Positions 33,001 through 43,326 of a DNA stretch of 64,000 nt are shown here, piece by piece. Location of the stretch: NCBI RefSeq assembly GCF_902167145.1, contig NC_050105.1:121909898-121973897 (forward strand), in the 5' to 3' direction. Under the pieces are notes generated by a model. It did no database searches, was not told the origin of the DNA, and saw only the letters and a list, made by a program, of their open reading frames with translations. This stretch comes from Zea mays. Lineage: Eukaryota; Streptophyta; Magnoliopsida; Poales; Poaceae. Made by a program: the position numbers and the translations under genes. How positions within the stretch are numbered: the first letter of the stretch is position 1; every line of letters starts with the position of its first letter.

Positions 33001-33008
33001 TCTCATCA
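32928..33008 (+). tRNA. trnL-AAG: tRNA-Leu (anticodon AAG)
   Basis: An 81-nt gene without intron. The acceptor stem GATGAGA/TCTCATC pairs at all seven positions, with discriminator A at 33008. The D-arm region is GCCGAGTTGGTCTAAGGC; the anticodon stem CCAGA/TCTGG encloses loop TTAAGGT (anticodon AAG, read as IAG on CUU/CUC). A long variable arm typical of Leu follows, and the T-arm is GTGGG-TTCAAAT-CCCAC. Internal promoters match: box A TGGCCGAGTTGG and box B GGTTCAAATCC. CAA occurs just upstream (32922-32924), as at many plant tRNA genes, and a T5 run follows. The body matches plant nuclear tRNA-Leu(AAG) as I know it. It is probably functional. It sits inside a dead hAT transposase. CCA is not encoded, as usual for eukaryotes. 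Confidence 0.93.
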
Positions 33009-33012
33009 ATTG

Positions 33013-33017
33013 TTTTT
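33013..33017 (+). terminator. Pol III terminator of the tRNA gene
   Basis: TTTTT five bases after the discriminator base, with a T7 run shortly after as backup. Confidence 0.8.
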
Positions 33018-33440
33018 AAATTTTTTTCATACTTTATCTCCAATCCCACTCTTTTCAAAGTTATTATATTTTTTTTTCAAATGTGGCCACCAGAAATATT
33101 CTTCTTGTTTTTAGATACTAATTTTATTTGTCCTTATAGTTATGACCTCTAAGAATATAATTCTTTAAAAGTTTTTCTATATGGCCTCTAAGAATATTCT
33201 TCTTTGATTTTAGTTACCCTTTTTCTCCTTGTAGTTAAGGCTTCTCTCTTCATGTTATTTTGTTACAAAACCTTTCTCCTTGTATTTATGACCTCTAGCT
33301 CTAGGAATGTAGTTCTTTAAAAATGAGTAGTAAACATGCCCGTGAAACTAAACTATTGTTTGTCTAATCATATCATTTAAACATAATATAAATGCTACAC
33401 TATGGTATAATGACAGCATTAGAAGAGATATATATATATT
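33018..33440. other. T-rich flank of the tRNA gene with imperfect repeats
   Basis: AT-rich DNA with repeated 'TATGACCTCTAAGAATAT(T)ATTCTT' type words at about 33150, 33184 and 33289. No coding signal. Confidence 0.45.
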
Positions 33441-34129
33441 GGTGCCATTGATCAAATTAGCCAAGAGCTTGATAAGCGATTTGATAATGTTAATATGAAG
33501 TTTCTTTATTGTATTTCGGCCTTCAATCCTTCTAATACATTTGCTTCTTTTGATCCATAGAAGTTATGAGGACTAGCTGAAATATAATGTACCCTAAGGA
33601 CATTGTTGGCATTGATTTATTTAAACTTGAATGCATCTTGACAACTATATAGATGCAATGAGACGAGATGATAGCTATGAAGGCCTAAATAGTTTTCTTG
33701 ACATGTTAGTTAAACTTGTCGAAACAAAGAGGCATACCATGTTTCCTTTGCTATACTTGCTTCTTTAATTGGTTTTGCTTCTCCCAGTGGTGACCACAAG
33801 TGTTGAGAGGGTTATTTTCTGCAATCTCTTTAGTCAAAACCAACTTTAATAATAAGATGGGTGATACCTTTCGGATGACTATCTAGTCATATTCATTGAG
33901 CGTGATATCTTTTTCGAAGTGGATAAAGATGTCATAATTGAGAATGTCATGACTCAGAAAGTGCAGGACAAACAAGTAACTTGGTAATTATCTTTTTCAT
34001 ATTTAATATGTTTGAACCAGTTATATTGCAATTTAACTATTTTGATATTTTATCTTTACATATTAAATTCATTGGTGCATTCTAAAATGGTTTACCTAGT
34101 TATATATGGAATATATATCGAATTACATA

Positions 34130-34580
34130 GGGATTGTACCAAGATTTTGTATATAAATATTATTATAGAATACCCTCCATAAAACTTCTAGATCCTCAAT
34201 TGTTCGACGGAATCGACACAATAATCTCCGATGTAGTCTAGTCTGCGAGTGTTTTTTTTGCACACCTAGTAGATTAAGTTGTATCCATGCACCAACCATG
34301 CACCAGGGTAGTCTGATCGAACTTCTATCAATCCCTGCAAGAAGCTTTCCTTCTCCGTCATAGCAGTTGGGCCATACATCAAAGTTAACCACCAGGAAGC
34401 CAAACCCCCGAACGCTAGTAGCTGGGAGGCAAACAGACACCAAGAAACGTGCGTGCAGTAGAGTGCCTGCCCAAAGATGGTGGTCCTAGCCGGCAACGGC
34501 AAGCACGCCCTAGAAACCAAACCACACCATAGTAGGCAAACAAGAGTAATTGAAGTCAGTCTTCCTTCATCAAAGACCAC
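34130..34580 (-). pseudogene. LINE (L1-type) ORF2 endonuclease fragment
   Basis: On the minus strand, fragments resemble the endonuclease end of plant L1 ORF2: WLTLMYGPTAMTEKESFLQG (near 34385), DYPGAWLVHGYNLIY (near 34290), then LHRRLLCRFRRTIEDLEVL (near 34195) in another frame. Plant L1 proteins have a YGP...FL.EL...GPWL..GDFN.I pattern followed by RR..RFRR.L.DLEL. The catalytic Asp of GDFN is lost (HGYN here). No RT was found. It is too short and broken to act. Confidence 0.6.
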
Positions 34581-35244
34581 GCACCCTATCCATTTGTGCC
34601 TTTACACTTTATCCATACAAATGAAAATTTCCCTTTTCTATGCCACAGTGCACTGTCGATGTGAGCAATGTATGAATTCCTAAATTCTGGCTTTTTTCTA
34701 TGTTGTTAGAGATAACATTGAGCTTTGTTTAGAACGTTATCCTCCCTAAATATATCCTTGTATGTTTATTTCTTTTTGGCTTACTTTTTTAGGATCGATA
34801 TGTGTATAAATAGATGGCTAACACAAGGATAAACAAGGTGTAGTTACACAACAACATAAATTATAGATGGCTAACTGGTTTGCCAATTATATGTTCACAA
34901 GTTCATAAGATCAACATATATGCTTCTAAGTCAGAAAACACCTCAAATCCAGCCTTAGAGGGGTAAAACTTGGATTAGAAGAACTAATAGTAGTTCTATA
35001 CTTTGAATAAGTTCTAAATACCCCTAGGAATATAATTGATACATCAAGAAAGGTTGGAAAGATTTTAATCAAAGTTTCAATCATTTGGAGTCAATCTAAG
35101 CTACATAAAGAATATGAGATGAAAATAAAACAACCATGTTTCCTGACTTAAACTAGTTGGAAAGTCACTAGATATAGTTGCCTAAGTCATAGGACCACCC
35201 TCATGTGTAGCAAAACTCAATTGAAGAAGAAATGCCAAAGTCTG
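34581..35244. other. AT-rich unassigned DNA
   Basis: No ORF, repeat or element end that I can support. Confidence 0.4.
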
Positions 35245-35617
35245 CAAAAGTTGGTTTGGGCAGAGGAGCACCGGACCAAGTGCACAAAGGGTCTGCAACT
35301 AGTCTTAGGCAGCTGGCACACCATATCAGTCTGGTGGGTCATTGGACCACTTTACTTGAGAGGTTGTTTTGGGGATGTTCTGAAGCTAGCGTATGGACCC
35401 GGTCTAGTGGTGTACCGGACTGTCTGACATGATTAACGGTCGACATCACCTCCAATGGCTTTGCTGACATGGTGGTGGTTCGGTGCACACAGACCCAATC
35501 TGGTGCCCCTGACATGACTGCTCCCCGTTAGAACGACTCCTTGCTAGGTTAGACTGATAGGGGTCTGGTGCGCCACCAGATCGTCACCGTGAAAGGTCTG
35601 GCGCAATGCAGAACTAT
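35245..35617 (+). repeat. Worn LTR fragment, probably Sirevirus-related
   Basis: Decayed copies of the CACCGGAC...GTCCGGTG palindrome (for example GCACCGGACCAAGTGCACAA at 35268 and GTGTACCGGACTGTCTGACA near 35410) and a run ATTAACGGTCGAC resemble the palindrome region of Opie/Ji-type LTRs. No borders are visible. Confidence 0.4.
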
Positions 35618-35622
35618 GTAGT

Positions 35623-37022
35623 TGTCGGGGACCATAATTAGGGGTACCCCCAAGACTCCTAAATCTCAGCTGGTAACCCCCATCAGCACAAAGCTGCAAA
35701 GGCCTGATGGGCATGATTAAGGTCAAGGCTCAGTCCACTCAAGGGACACGATCTCGCCTCGCCCGAGCCCAGCCTCGGGCAAAGGCAGCCGACCCCGGAG
35801 GATTCACGTCTCGCCCGAGGGTCCCCTCAAGCAACGGACGCACCTTCGACTCGCCCGAGGCCCAGCTCGGGCAGGCTTCGCGGAGAAGCAACCTTGGCCA
35901 GATCGCCACGCCAACCGACCGTATCGCAGGAGCATTTAATGCAAGGATCGACTGACACCTTATCCTGACGCGCGCTCCTCAGTCGACAGGGCCGAAGTGA
36001 CCGCAGTCACTTCGCCGCTCCACTGACCGACCTGACAGGAAAACAGCGCCGCCTGCCCCGCTCCGACTGCTGTGCCACTCGACAGAGTGAGGCTGACAGC
36101 AGCTAAGTCCAGCCTCGGGCGCCATAGGAAGCTCCGCCTCGCCCGACCCCAGGGCTCGGACTCAGCCTCGACCTCGGAAGACGAACTCTGCCTCGCCTGA
36201 CCCCAGGGCTCGGACTTAGCCTCGACCTCGGACGATGGTCTCCGCCTCGCCCGACCCTAGGGCTCGGACTCAGCCTCGACCTCGGACGACGGTCTCCGCC
36301 TCGCCCGACCCTCGGGCCCAGACTCGACCTCGACCTCGGAGGAGCCTCCGCCTCGCCCGACCTCGGGCTCGGACCGACCACGTCACAGGGGGGCCATCAT
36401 TACCCTACCCCTAGCTAGCTCAGGCTACGGGGAACAAGACCGGCGTCCCATCTGGCTCGCCCCAGTAAACAAGTAATGATGGCACCCCACGTGCTCCATG
36501 ACGACGGCGGCTCTCAGCCCCTTACGGAAGCAAGGAGACGTCAGCAAGGATCCGACAACCCCGACAGTTGTCCTTCCACAGGGCCCAAGCGCTCCTCCGA
36601 CGGCCACGACATCACATGAACAGGGTGCCAAAACCTCTCCGACTGCCACGACGGCATGTACTTAGGGCTCTAGCTCCTCTCTGCTAGACACGTTAGCACA
36701 CTGCTACACCCCTCATTGTACACCTGGGCCCTCTCCTTATGCCTATAAAAGGAAGGTCCAGGGCTCTCGTACGAGAAGGTTGGCCGCGCGGGAGAACAGG
36801 CTGGCGGACAGTCTCTCTCTCTCTCTCTCCCTCGCGGACGCTTGTAACCCCCTACTTCAAGCGCACCCGACCTGGGCGCAGGACAACACGAAGGCCGCAG
36901 GTTTCCCCTTTTGCTGTTCTTCCCCCCTTCGTGCTCCGTCTCGCGCCGACCCATCTAGGCTGGGACACGCGACGACAATTCACTCGTCGGTCTAGGGACC
37001 CCCCGGGGTCAAAACGCCGACA
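35623..37022 (+). repeat. 5' LTR, Huck-like copy 2 (1400 bp)
   Basis: TGTCGGGGACC start and CGCCGACA end. It is shorter than the other two LTRs because the CTCGCCCGACCC-type array (about 36125-36380) has only about four diverged units. TATA box at 36744-36750. Confidence 0.88.
36744..36750 (+). promoter_or_regulatory. TATA box, Huck-like 5' LTR copy 2
   Basis: TATAAAA in GCCTATAAAAGGAAGGTCCA; expected to drive the genomic RNA. Confidence 0.7.
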
Positions 37023-37082
37023 GTTGGAGCGCCAGGTAGGGGCCTGCTGCGTGTTGACGAACAACTTCCCGTCAAGCTCCAG

Positions 37083-40000
37083 ATGGGTAGTCTCCAGCAA
37101 CCTCTTCAACCCGGGACGATGCTTCGTTTCGGGAGTCTTGAGTTCATGTCCCTCGACGGCAGCTACGACATGATACTCCTTCCTCCGCCGCGCGACAACG
37201 ACAATGGCAGCCGTCAGCCCGCCCGCCGGCGGCGGAATCGACGACGTCTTCCCCACATGGCGGAAGAGCAACATCCGGGTCTGTCCCGTCACCTTCCTCG
37301 CCGACGGAGGAGGAGGCGGGGCAGGCATGGCCAAGCAGGAGGCGACACCTCGTCGGCTGTCGAGCGAGTCAACGACGCCGGCGCCCCAACGGGGGACACG
37401 TCGGGCGTTGACCTCGCGTCTGAGACGAAGACGAGCGCCGTTTACTCGCAACACGCCAACTCCAAGCAGACGGACGACGCCAGCACGCTCGCGAAGGACT
37501 TGCTGGGCGTCAGCCTTGTACCTGAGACAATGGTGCAGTCCATCCCTGACGCGACTTCGTCACCACCCGTCGATCAAGAGGTACGGTCCGCCTCCCATCC
37601 CATGCCTTTCAAATTCAGTTGCGACCCACCAAGCGACCCCGCTTCGGTGGACGCTTTTATAAAGGCATGTCCAAACCCTCCGGGGTATCATATGCGATCA
37701 CCCTGGGACCGGCTGACGGCCGTCTCGACCTACGGGCCTCTGGGTTCTGAGGAAGATGACGAGCCCGACTCTGGTTGGGATTTCTCTGGGCTCGATAATC
37801 CCAGTGCCATGCGGGACTTCATGACCGCATGTGACTACTGCCTCTCCGATTGCTCCGATAGCAGCCACAGCCTCGGCGACGAGGACTGTGGCCCAAGTCG
37901 CGAATGCTTCCACGTCGATCTAGGGGGTCTCGACGAAGGCAACCATCTTGGTATGCCGGAGGACGATGATCCCCCTAGGCCTACGCCTCGCGTTGACATC
38001 CTTCAGGAGCTAGCTGTGGTCCCAGTCCCTGCGGGGGGTCAGGACGCACAGCTCGAGCAAATCTGCGAGGTACAGGCCAGGCTCGACGAGGAAGCAGGAC
38101 AACTTGTGCGGCTTCGGCAAAATATCGGGTAGGAGTGGGCAGGCCGAGCACCGGCCAGAGAAGCGGGTCATCTGGCCCAGGACGTCCAACACCGCATCGC
38201 CGACGATGCCAGGGCGAGGCTACCCCCGGCTTCCAGTGGGGTCGACCAGAACCTGGCTGCAGCAGCGATACTACTCCGAGCGATGCCGGAACCATCCACC
38301 ACCGAGGGGCGGCATATCCAGGGAGAGCTCAAGAATCTCCTGGAAGATGTCGCGGTTCGACGGGCCGAGAGCTCTACCTCCCGAAGGCAGGGGTACCCCC
38401 TGGAGCATCGCGCCGCAACTTCCCGGTTCATGCGGGAAGCCTCGGTCCACACCGGGCACACGCGGAACACCGCGCCTGCGGCCCCGGGTCACCTCGGCAA
38501 CGAGCACCACCGCCGCGACCGTCGAGCCCACCTCGACGAGAAGGTGCGCCGAGGCTACCACCCCAGGCGTGGGGGACGCTACGACAGCGGGGAAGATCGG
38601 AGCCCCTCGCCCGAGCCACCCGGTCCGCGAGCTTTCAGCCGGGCCATACGACGGGCGCCGTTCCCGACCCGGTTCCGAACCCCGACTACTATCACCAAGT
38701 ACTCGTGGGAGTTGAAGCAGGAACTGTGGCTCGTGGACTACCGGCTGGCCTGCCAGCTGGGTGGAACGGACGATGACAACCTCATCATCCGCAACCTTCC
38801 CGTGTTCCTCTCCGACGCCGCCTGAGCCTGGCTGGAGCATCTGCCTCCTGCGCAGATCTCCAACTGGGACGACTTGGTCAAAGCCTTCACCGGCAACTTC
38901 CAGGGCACATACGTGCACCCTAGGAACTCCTGGGATCTCCGAAGCTGCCGCCAGCAGCCGGGAGAGTTCCTTCGGGACTACATCCGGCGATTTTTGAAGC
39001 AGCGCACCGAGCTGCCCAACATCACCGACTCGGATGTCATCGGCGCGTTCCTCGCCGGCACCACTTGCCGCGACCTGGTGAGCAAGCTGGGTCACAAGAC
39101 TCCCACCAGGGCGAGCGAGCTGATGGACATCGCCACAAAGTTCGCCTCTGGTCAGGAGGCGGTCGAGGCCATCTTCCGGAAGGACAAGCAGCCTCAGGGG
39201 CGCCAGCCGGAAGACGTCCCTGAGGCGTCCGCTCAGCGCGGCACGAGGAAGAAAGGCAAGAAGAAGTCGCAAGCGAAACGCGACGCCGCCGACGCAGACC
39301 TTGTCGCCGCCGCCGAGCACAGGAACCCTCGGAAGCCTCCCGGAGGCGCCAACCTGTTTGACAAGATGCTCAAGGAGTCGTGCCCCTATCATCAGGGTCC
39401 CGTCAAGCACACCCTTGAGGAGTGCGTCATGCTTCGACGCTACTTCCACAGGGCCGGGCCACCGGCGGAAGGCGGCCGAGCCCACAACAACGACAAGAAG
39501 GAGGATCACAAGGCAGAGGAGTTCCCCGAGGTCCATGACTACTTCATGATCTACGGTGGGCAAGTGGCGAACGCCTCGGCTCGGCATCGCAAGCAAGAGC
39601 GCCAGGAGGTCTGCTCGGTAAAGGTGGCGGCGCCAATCTACCTAGACTGGTTCGACAAGCCCATCACCTTCGACCAGAGGGACCACCTCGACCGCGTGCC
39701 GAGCCCAGGGATGTACCCGCTCGTTGTCGATCCCGTCATCGGCAACATCAGGCTTACCAAGGTCCTCATGGACGGAGGCAGCAGCCTCAACATCATCTAC
39801 GCTGAGACCCTCGGGCTCCTGCAGATCGATCTGTCCTCGATCCGGGCCGACGCGACGCCTTTTCACGGGATCATCCCCGGGAAACGCGTCCAACCCCTTG
39901 GACAACTCGATCTGCCCGTCTGCTTCGGGACTCCCTCCAATTTCTAGAAGGAAACCCTCACGTTCGAGGTGGTCGGGTTCCGAGGAACCTACCATGCAGT

Positions 40001-41542
40001 GCTGGGGAGGCCATGCTACGCCAAGTTCATGGTCGTCCCCAACTACACCTACCTCAATCTCAAGATGTCGGGCCCCAACGGGGTCATCACCGTCGGCTCC
40101 ACGTACCGACACGCGTACGAATGCGACGTGGAGTGCATGGAGTACGCCGAGGCCCTCGCCGAATCCGAGGCCCTCATCGCCGACCTGGAGAGCCTCTCCA
40201 AGGAGGCGCCAGATGCGAAGCGCCACGCCGGCAACTTCGAGCCAGCTGAGACGGTTAAGTCCGTCCCTCTCGACCCCAGCAACGACGCCTCCAAGCAGAT
40301 CCGGATCGGCTCCGAGCTCGACCCCAAATAGAAAGCAGTGCTCGTCGACTTTCTCTGCGCGAACGCCGAAGTTTTTGCGTGGAGTCCCTCGGACATACCT
40401 GGCATACCGAGGGATGTCGCCGAGCACTCGCTGGATATCCGAGCTGGGGCCCGACCCGTGAAGCAGCCTCTGCGCCGATTCGACGAAGAAAAGCGCAGAG
40501 CCATAGGCGAGGAGATCCACAAGATGATGGCTGCAAGGTTCATCAAAGAAGTATTCCATCCCGAATGGCTTGCCAACCCTGTGCTTGTGAGAAAGAAAGG
40601 AGGGAAATGGCGGATGTGTGTAGACTACACTGGTCTAAACAAAGCATGTCCGAAGGTTCCCTACCCCCTGCCTCGCATCGATCAAATCGTGGATTCCACT
40701 GCTGGGTGCGAAACCCTGTCTTTCCTTGACGCCTACTCAGGGTATCACCAAATCAGGATGAAAGAGTCCGACCAGCTCGCGACTTCTTTCATCACACCCT
40801 TTGGCATGTACTGCTACGCTACTATGCCATTCGGTTTGAGGAATGCGGGTGCGACATACCAAAGGTGCATGAACCATGTGTTCGGGGATCACATTGGTTG
40901 AACAGTCGAGGCTTACGTCGATGACATCATAGTCAAGACGAGGAAAGCCTCCGACCTCCTTTCCGACCTTGAAACGACATTCCGGTGTCTCAAGGCGAAA
41001 GGCGTAAAACTCAATCCCGAGAAGTGTGTCTTCGGAGTCCCCCAAGGCATGCTCCTAGGGTTCATCGTCTCCGAGCGGGGCATCGAGGCCAACCCGGAGA
41101 AAATCGCAGCCATCACCAATATGGGGCCCATCCAGGACTTGAAAGGAGTACAAAGGGTCATGAGATGCCTTGCGGCCCTGAGCCGTTTCATCTCGCGCCT
41201 CGGCGAAAGAGGCCTACCTCTGTACCGCCTCTTAAGGAAGACCGAGCGCTTCACTTGGACCCCCGAGGCCGAGGAAGCCCTCGGAAACCTAAAGGCGCTC
41301 CTCACAAGCGCGCCCATCCTGGTGCACCCCGCTGCCGGAGAAGCCCTCTTGATCTACGTCGCCGCTACCACTCAGGTGGTCAGCGCCGCGATCGTGGTCG
41401 AGAGACGAGAAGAGGGACACGCATTGCCCGTCCAGAGGCCGGTCTACTTCATCAGTGAAGTACTGTCCGAGACCAAAATCCGCTACCCGCAAATTCAGAA
41501 GCTACTGTACGCGGTAATTCTGACGCGGCGAAAGTTGCGACA
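37083..41542 (+). pseudogene. Huck-like gag-PR-RT-RH polyprotein, copy 2, broken by stop codons only
   Basis: From ATG 37083 (MGSLQQPLQPGTML, shared with copy 3) one frame runs to the insertion. It contains five stops: TAG 38130, TGA 38823, TAG 39945, TAG 40329 and TGA 40899. No frameshift is seen. Order: acidic N-terminal region, gag domain (about 38690-39180), Lys-rich linker, Cys/His motif CPYHQGPVKHTLEEC (near 39380), retropepsin VLMDGGSSLNIIY (near 39765), RT with KGGKWRMCVDYTGLNKACPK (near 40600), and YVDD at about 40917, then the first RNase H (YVAATTQVVSAAIVV near 41360), which lacks the usual first Asp. A degenerate first RNase H is known in Tat elements, which carry a second one later. 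Integrase is absent from the window. Confidence 0.85.
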
Positions 41543-43092
41543 TGTAACACCCTAAATCCATCAATTGAAGATAACTTAGTTAATATTATTATTTTTCAAT
41601 AGAAAGGAAAAATACTTATGATTTCTAATAGTAAAATGTAATATAAATAATTTGAACAATTCTTGAATAGATAAAATTTTGTCAAGTGTTTGATGAATTC
41701 ATGCCGAAGCAAAAACTTTGTTTGATATATCTATTTTTCTGGATTTAAGCTAGTATGAAAAATCTCATTTTATAAAATAAGAATGAGTTGTTAAAATATT
41801 GTTTTTGGAATATGCATAGGTTTAGTTTGAAGGTATTTGTGAAAACTTCATTTTGATCTATTCCTTTGTGTGGAGCCCAATCTATTTAAATAGTAGATTT
41901 TTGCCTAAAATTATCCATTCTTTAAACTTGTATATTTTATTTATGAAAATATTATTATTCATAATAAAAGTATAATCATAAGTATAGTACTTAATTACTT
42001 AGAATTAGAAAGGCTTATTTATGCCATAATAACAATGAATATGTTATTAAAAGTCTCATTTAGTAATGTATAATTAATTCTTAGTATATTAATGTCAGAA
42101 GAATTATAAATAAACAATTTTTAGTTATACGTATAAATTCTATTTAGAAAAGAAAGGAGAAAACAGAAAGAGTAGAATTTATAATAATGTTAAAATGACT
42201 TAATTAGGCGCTCATATTTTTCTAATAAAGAAATTGATAGTATATTGGTAAATATAGGTTTCTTACTAAAGAATTAGAGAACTTGTTTCTAACTATAAAA
42301 TGACCTTTTTAATAGACATCATGATTGTGATTTAATATAATTTGTTATAGATATTTAAGTGTAGCCGTACTAAATAGTAATATGTCTAATAATGATATAA
42401 TGGCTTAAATAAGTGCTCACACTATCATAACTAAAATGATAGTTAATAATATACTAATAAATATAGTATTTATTTTAATTATCTGGATTATTTGTTCCTA
42501 CAATAGAATTAAAGATAATTAATATATTAATTATCCTTTATCATGATTTATTAGTCAAACCTATTTTCAACTTGTTCATAACTAGTTATATGAGCATGAT
42601 TAATTATTTTATCACATTTAGTCTATGTTATATAAATCATTTAGTTTTTTATAAAGGGTAAAATAAAGTAATAACTAAAATGTTACTTTATATATATATA
42701 TATATACTTCGAATATAATAATATAGGCTATGTGTTTTAAAATGAAATTAAAAGATAGTTGTTTGTTCATTGTCTTTTACATAAAAGTTCATTTAAGGCA
42801 TATACCATAACTTTCCATAAATAGGTGTTTAATAATAATAATGACCTTTTCACATAAAACCTATTTAGACTTATGTTGGGCCTATGCTTCGTCGCCGAAG
42901 GTCTTCTAGGAAGAAGCGACCTTCGGCTGAAGCTGTTTGTGTAAGATGGCCGAAGGTCCCTCTTCATGAAGCTTCGGTGTCACAAACCGACTTAAAGATA
43001 GAATGACCTTTTAGTCCATAAAGGTCTGAGTCAATGTTGTAAACTTTCATAAGGGACATACTTGTAATCTCTCACAGGCTGCGCCCTGTGCC

Positions 43093-43100
43093 TATAAATA
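43093..43100 (+). promoter_or_regulatory. TATA box of the 586-bp solo LTR
   Basis: TATAAATA after a GC-rich stretch, about 220 bp into the LTR. Confidence 0.55.
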
Positions 43101-43293
43101 GTGAACAGTATTCCTTTACTGTTCACGCATTCCTGTATCTGCAATCGCATCATTCGGAAACCAATCTTTGCCAAGGCAGAGGTATAACTGTATTCAATAA
43201 TTAAATATACTGAATAAATGCAATGTGGTTCGTTTATGATTCGTTCACCTTTGATACTCTATACTTTAAGTTATTTTATACAATCTATTAAAC

Positions 43294-43326
43294 TACGATT
43301 ACGAAGATTTAATCTTCGTAATCGTA
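43294..43326. repeat. 33-bp perfect palindrome in the solo LTR
   Basis: Arms TACGATTACGAAGATT and its exact complement, 16 bp each, around a single T. Confidence 0.9.

Larger units (their letters stand above)
31520..33990 (+). pseudogene. hAT-type transposase pseudogene (DUF4371 / hAT dimerisation domain), split by tRNA-bearing DNA
   Basis: Fragments in several frames match the plant zinc-finger MYM/hAT-like protein. In order: HQGLAFCGHDESEKSNNRGN near 31685; EELGDEPYAILAD with a stop, then SYKEQLDLCL near 31895-31980; LLNIVGVSYKRHGMLQ near 32290; LNQEISLPRPGEVCWGSRYK near 32405; IDQISQELDKRFDNVN near 33447; and the C-terminal dimerisation part VVTTSVERV near 33785 with FIERDIFFEVDKDVIIEN near 33895. 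Many stops and frameshifts are present. About 500 bp (roughly 32925-33440), including the tRNA gene, lies between the DUF4371 part and the C-terminal part and is foreign to it. Ends of the parent element were not found. Confidence 0.7.
35623..41542 (+). mobile_element. Huck-like Ty3/gypsy element, copy 2; 5' part
   Basis: 5' LTR, primer-site region, gag, protease, RT and the start of RNase H. At 41542 it is cut by the composite LTR element; the rest should lie beyond the window. It is more diverged from copies 1 and 3 than these are from each other. The five bases before the LTR are GTAGT (35618-35622). Confidence 0.85.

Noticed and set aside
35203..35432. Two overlapping plus-strand ORFs of 66-74 codons
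   Set aside because: They lie in a worn LTR fragment with decayed palindromes and match no domain I know.
38271..39596. 441-codon minus-strand ORF
   Set aside because: Shadow of the gag frame of Huck-like copy 2 in high-GC DNA.
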